A DNA stretch of 64,000 nt. Source: Chloroflexus aggregans DSM 9485 (lineage in GTDB: Bacteria; Chloroflexota; Chloroflexia; Chloroflexales; Chloroflexaceae). Positions within the stretch are counted from its first letter, which is position 1; each line of letters begins with the position of its first letter. The DNA lies in the NCBI RefSeq assembly GCF_000021945.1, contig NC_011831.1:2555353-2619352 (forward strand), written 5' to 3'. Shown in pieces: positions 62,619 through 64,000 of the stretch. The notes beneath the pieces are model-generated. The model ran no database searches. It saw nothing but the letters and a program-made list of their open reading frames with translations, and was not told where the DNA came from. The translations under genes and the position numbers were made by a program.

Positions 62619-63722
62619 GCGGCTTTGCTCCGGCGCGACAGACGCATCTGTCTCCGAGCAGTACGGCCGGTTTACAGCGGCCCGGCGAGCAATATTGCCC
62701 GCCGCGATCACATCCGCCGGGCCAGCAAACCCGCAGGATGTGCAGACAAAGGAAGCCTGCGTCCTCCGGTTCTCTTTCGCGCAATGCCCGCATGCGGGGC
62801 AGGTGCGCGAGGTGTTTCGAGGGTCTACGAAGTGAACGGGAATGCCTTTCAACGCAGCCTTATAGACGATAAACGCCTTGAGCTGCGCGAAAGACCAGGA
62901 ATGGAGTGGTGCGCGCTGAGACCGGCGAGCCTTCATCCGCGTGCGCATATGCGTGAGGTTTTCAAGCGCAATCGCCCGCTTCGTGCATTCGGCCTTCGCA
63001 ACAATCCATTTGGAGATGCAGTGGTTGACGTGTCTGGCAAAGCGGCGCTCTTGCCCGGCCAATGTCCGCAAGCGACGGCGACGGCCGAGCGTGCCGATCT
63101 GCTGCAATGTGCTCCTGAGCCGCCGATGCCGATAGCGCACGGTGTTGATGGCCGTTCCGCTGGAGGTCACACCGTCGCTATCGGCGGCGATGGTAGCCAC
63201 GCCCACATCGATTCCGAGCACACCGTCAACGTCTTGCGGTTCGGCCTCCTTCACATCGCACGTCACCAGCAGATGCCAGTTGCCGCGATGGGAGATCAGA
63301 TCGCGCTCACCCTGCCGTGCGGCGAGCAAGGCGCGCTGTCGTTCGCCGCAAACGAACGGGATTGCTTGCCGTCCGTCGAGGGTCCAGATCGAGACAAGCG
63401 AGTCGGGCATGGCGAACGAGAGTATGCGATCATCGTCGGCAACCGCGCCGTAGGGGCGAAACGACCGTTGCACCTTCCGATCCAGTTTGTACGCATCCGC
63501 GACGTTGGCAATCCAGCGCACGGCGAGTTGCGCGGTACGTCCGAACGTCGCGCGCACATCCCGATACACCAGCGTGTGACGGGCAAACTGGCGGAATGTC
63601 CGGGTCGAGAAGGCGATACGGCTGATGTAGTCGCACGCCGCATTGGCCGTCTCAAGCGAGCGCTTGCGTGCATCGGCTTGTTCAGGCGTGGGCAGCAGGT
63701 TCAGTTGAACGGTCAGTTTCAT
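62610..63722 (-). CDS. tnpB: RNA-guided transposon nuclease TnpB
   Basis: TnpB (370 residues from the ATG at 63722) is the RuvC-type nuclease of IS605 elements and an ancestor-like relative of Cas12. The catalytic residues are all visible: D172 in LGIDVGVATIA, E254 in AIALENLTHMR and D337 in GPADVIAAGNIA. The zinc site is C308/C311 (CPAC) and C327/C330 (CTSC). The N-terminal wedge begins MKLTVQLNLLPTPEQ, as in many family members. No stop separates it from the tnpA frame upstream, so one 452-codon frame covers both within the window. It ends in the right-end hairpin. Confidence 0.88.
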   Translation of the reverse strand: MKLTVQLNLLPTPEQADARKRSLETANAACDYISRIAFSTRTFRQFARHTLVYRDVRATFGRTAQLAVRWIANVADAYKLDRKVQRSFRPYGAVADDDRILSFAMPDSLVSIWTLDGRQAIPFVCGERQRALLAARQGERDLISHRGNWHLLVTCDVKEAEPQDVDGVLGIDVGVATIAADSDGVTSSGTAINTVRYRHRRLRSTLQQIGTLGRRRRLRTLAGQERRFARHVNHCISKWIVAKAECTKRAIALENLTHMRTRMKARRSQRAPLHSWSFAQLKAFIVYKAALKGIPVHFVDPRNTSRTCPACGHCAKENRRTQASFVCTSCGFAGPADVIAAGNIARRAAVNRPYCSETDASVAPEQSRRL

Positions 63723-64000
63723 CTCGCTGCGCTTCTGTTGCTCGATGTAGTGTTGAATCGTTTCCGCCGAGACGACCCCGGCGCTGCCGACATAGGACGA
63801 ACGACTCCACTGATTGACAATGTGGTGCGGCGCGTGCGTCGGCGGCGATGTCACGAACAGGTGAACGTGATCGGGCTGGACCTCAAGCGCCACAACTTCA
63901 AGATGCAACTCCGCTGCGCGTTCGTGGATCAGCATCCGCAAGCGGTCGGCAACCGCGCCTGTCAACACCTTACGCCGGTATTTCGGACACCGGACGAAGT
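63723..64000 (-). pseudogene. TnpA (HUH/Y1 transposase), apparently deleted inside and fused to TnpB
   Basis: The frame continues from the window edge as FVRCPKYRRKVLTGAVADRL, then the HUH motif in VQPDHVHLFV and APHHIVNQ. It then jumps to WSRSSYVGSAGVVS and ETIQHYIEQQ, where the catalytic Tyr and the Gln four residues on are kept. In intact family members about 25-30 residues normally lie between IVNQ and WSRS; they are missing here, without a frameshift. The frame then runs straight into the TnpB start. The protein is probably inactive. Confidence 0.7.

Larger units (their letters stand above)
62605..64000 (-). mobile_element. IS200/IS605-family element, tnpB side and part of tnpA
   Basis: The element runs off the right edge of the window. 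It carries a tnpA remnant and tnpB on the - strand and ends inside the YbjN-like gene. As is usual for the family, there are no terminal inverted repeats; the end has the short hairpin CGCC-TAAA-GGCG (62607-62618). The left end is not visible. Confidence 0.8.

Noticed and set aside
62384-62647. An 87-codon - strand frame across the YbjN-like pseudogene and the IS end
   Set aside because: It spans the insertion junction and is antisense to recognisable YbjN-like sequence.

Overview
The window is a moderately GC-rich bacterial chromosome segment that looks like a filamentous anoxygenic phototroph of the Chloroflexus type (Chloroflexota). This placement is an inference. It rests on Chlor_Arch_YYY (DUF2298) membrane proteins, a CrtO/CrtI-type carotenoid oxidoreductase, a two-subunit 2-oxoacid:ferredoxin oxidoreductase, a class II FBPase, and interspersed GC-rich palindromic repeats. 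No rRNA or taxonomic marker is present. Most of the window is ordinary chromosome; the accessory parts lie at about 17.5-18.7 kb, 21.4-22.5 kb and 62.4-64 kb.

Region 1 (1-13.7 kb, + strand) is a storage-glucan/trehalose cluster: the 3' end of glgE, a treS-maltokinase fusion, glgB, treZ, a GH57/DUF3536 enzyme, and treY, which overlaps the GH57 gene by 4 bases. TreS-Mak-GlgE-GlgB can turn trehalose into branched alpha-glucan and TreY-TreZ can turn glucan back into trehalose, so both halves of a cycle are encoded together. Region 2 (13.7-17.5 kb, +) is an E1alpha-E1beta-E2 operon for a branched-chain-type 2-oxoacid dehydrogenase complex. Region 3 (17.5-23.3 kb) is less ordered. It holds a decayed transposase, a degenerate CHAT-like protein with a C-terminal membrane anchor, kynureninase, a hypothetical fragment, a restriction-subunit-like pseudogene with an in-frame stop, and a methyltransferase.

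Region 4 (23.8-48.5 kb, - strand) carries a Crp/Fnr regulator, a carotenoid-type FAD oxidoreductase, and two membrane proteins with three YYY domains between them, one of which is a 2,501-residue fusion ending in TPRs. It continues with korA-korB and a small [2Fe-2S] ferredoxin, a cassette of HATPase, YcxB-like and Dna2-like nuclease-helicase genes, a secreted clan GH-A hydrolase and a GT-C-type membrane protein. Region 5 (48.6-54.5 kb, +) has two tandem SulP-STAS-rhodanese transporters whose 3' halves are almost identical over about 950 bases and whose promoters share an inverted repeat. These are followed by glpX and a tRNA-Arg(GCG).

Region 6 (54.6-62.3 kb) is rich in tryptophan genes: trpS, trpE and ogt on the - strand, and trpB2 behind a T-box riboswitch with a TGG specifier, a consensus promoter and an intrinsic terminator. 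Between them lie a secreted six-hairpin-type glycosidase (+) and a repeat array whose family also occurs inside the E1 operon. The right edge (62.4-64 kb) is an IS200/IS605-type element. Its tnpA has an apparent internal deletion and is joined in frame to a tnpB with all catalytic residues. It is inserted in a YbjN-like gene that also has a nonsense codon.

Start sites were chosen by eye from Shine-Dalgarno spacing and family N-termini. No database search was possible, so product names rest on recognised motifs.
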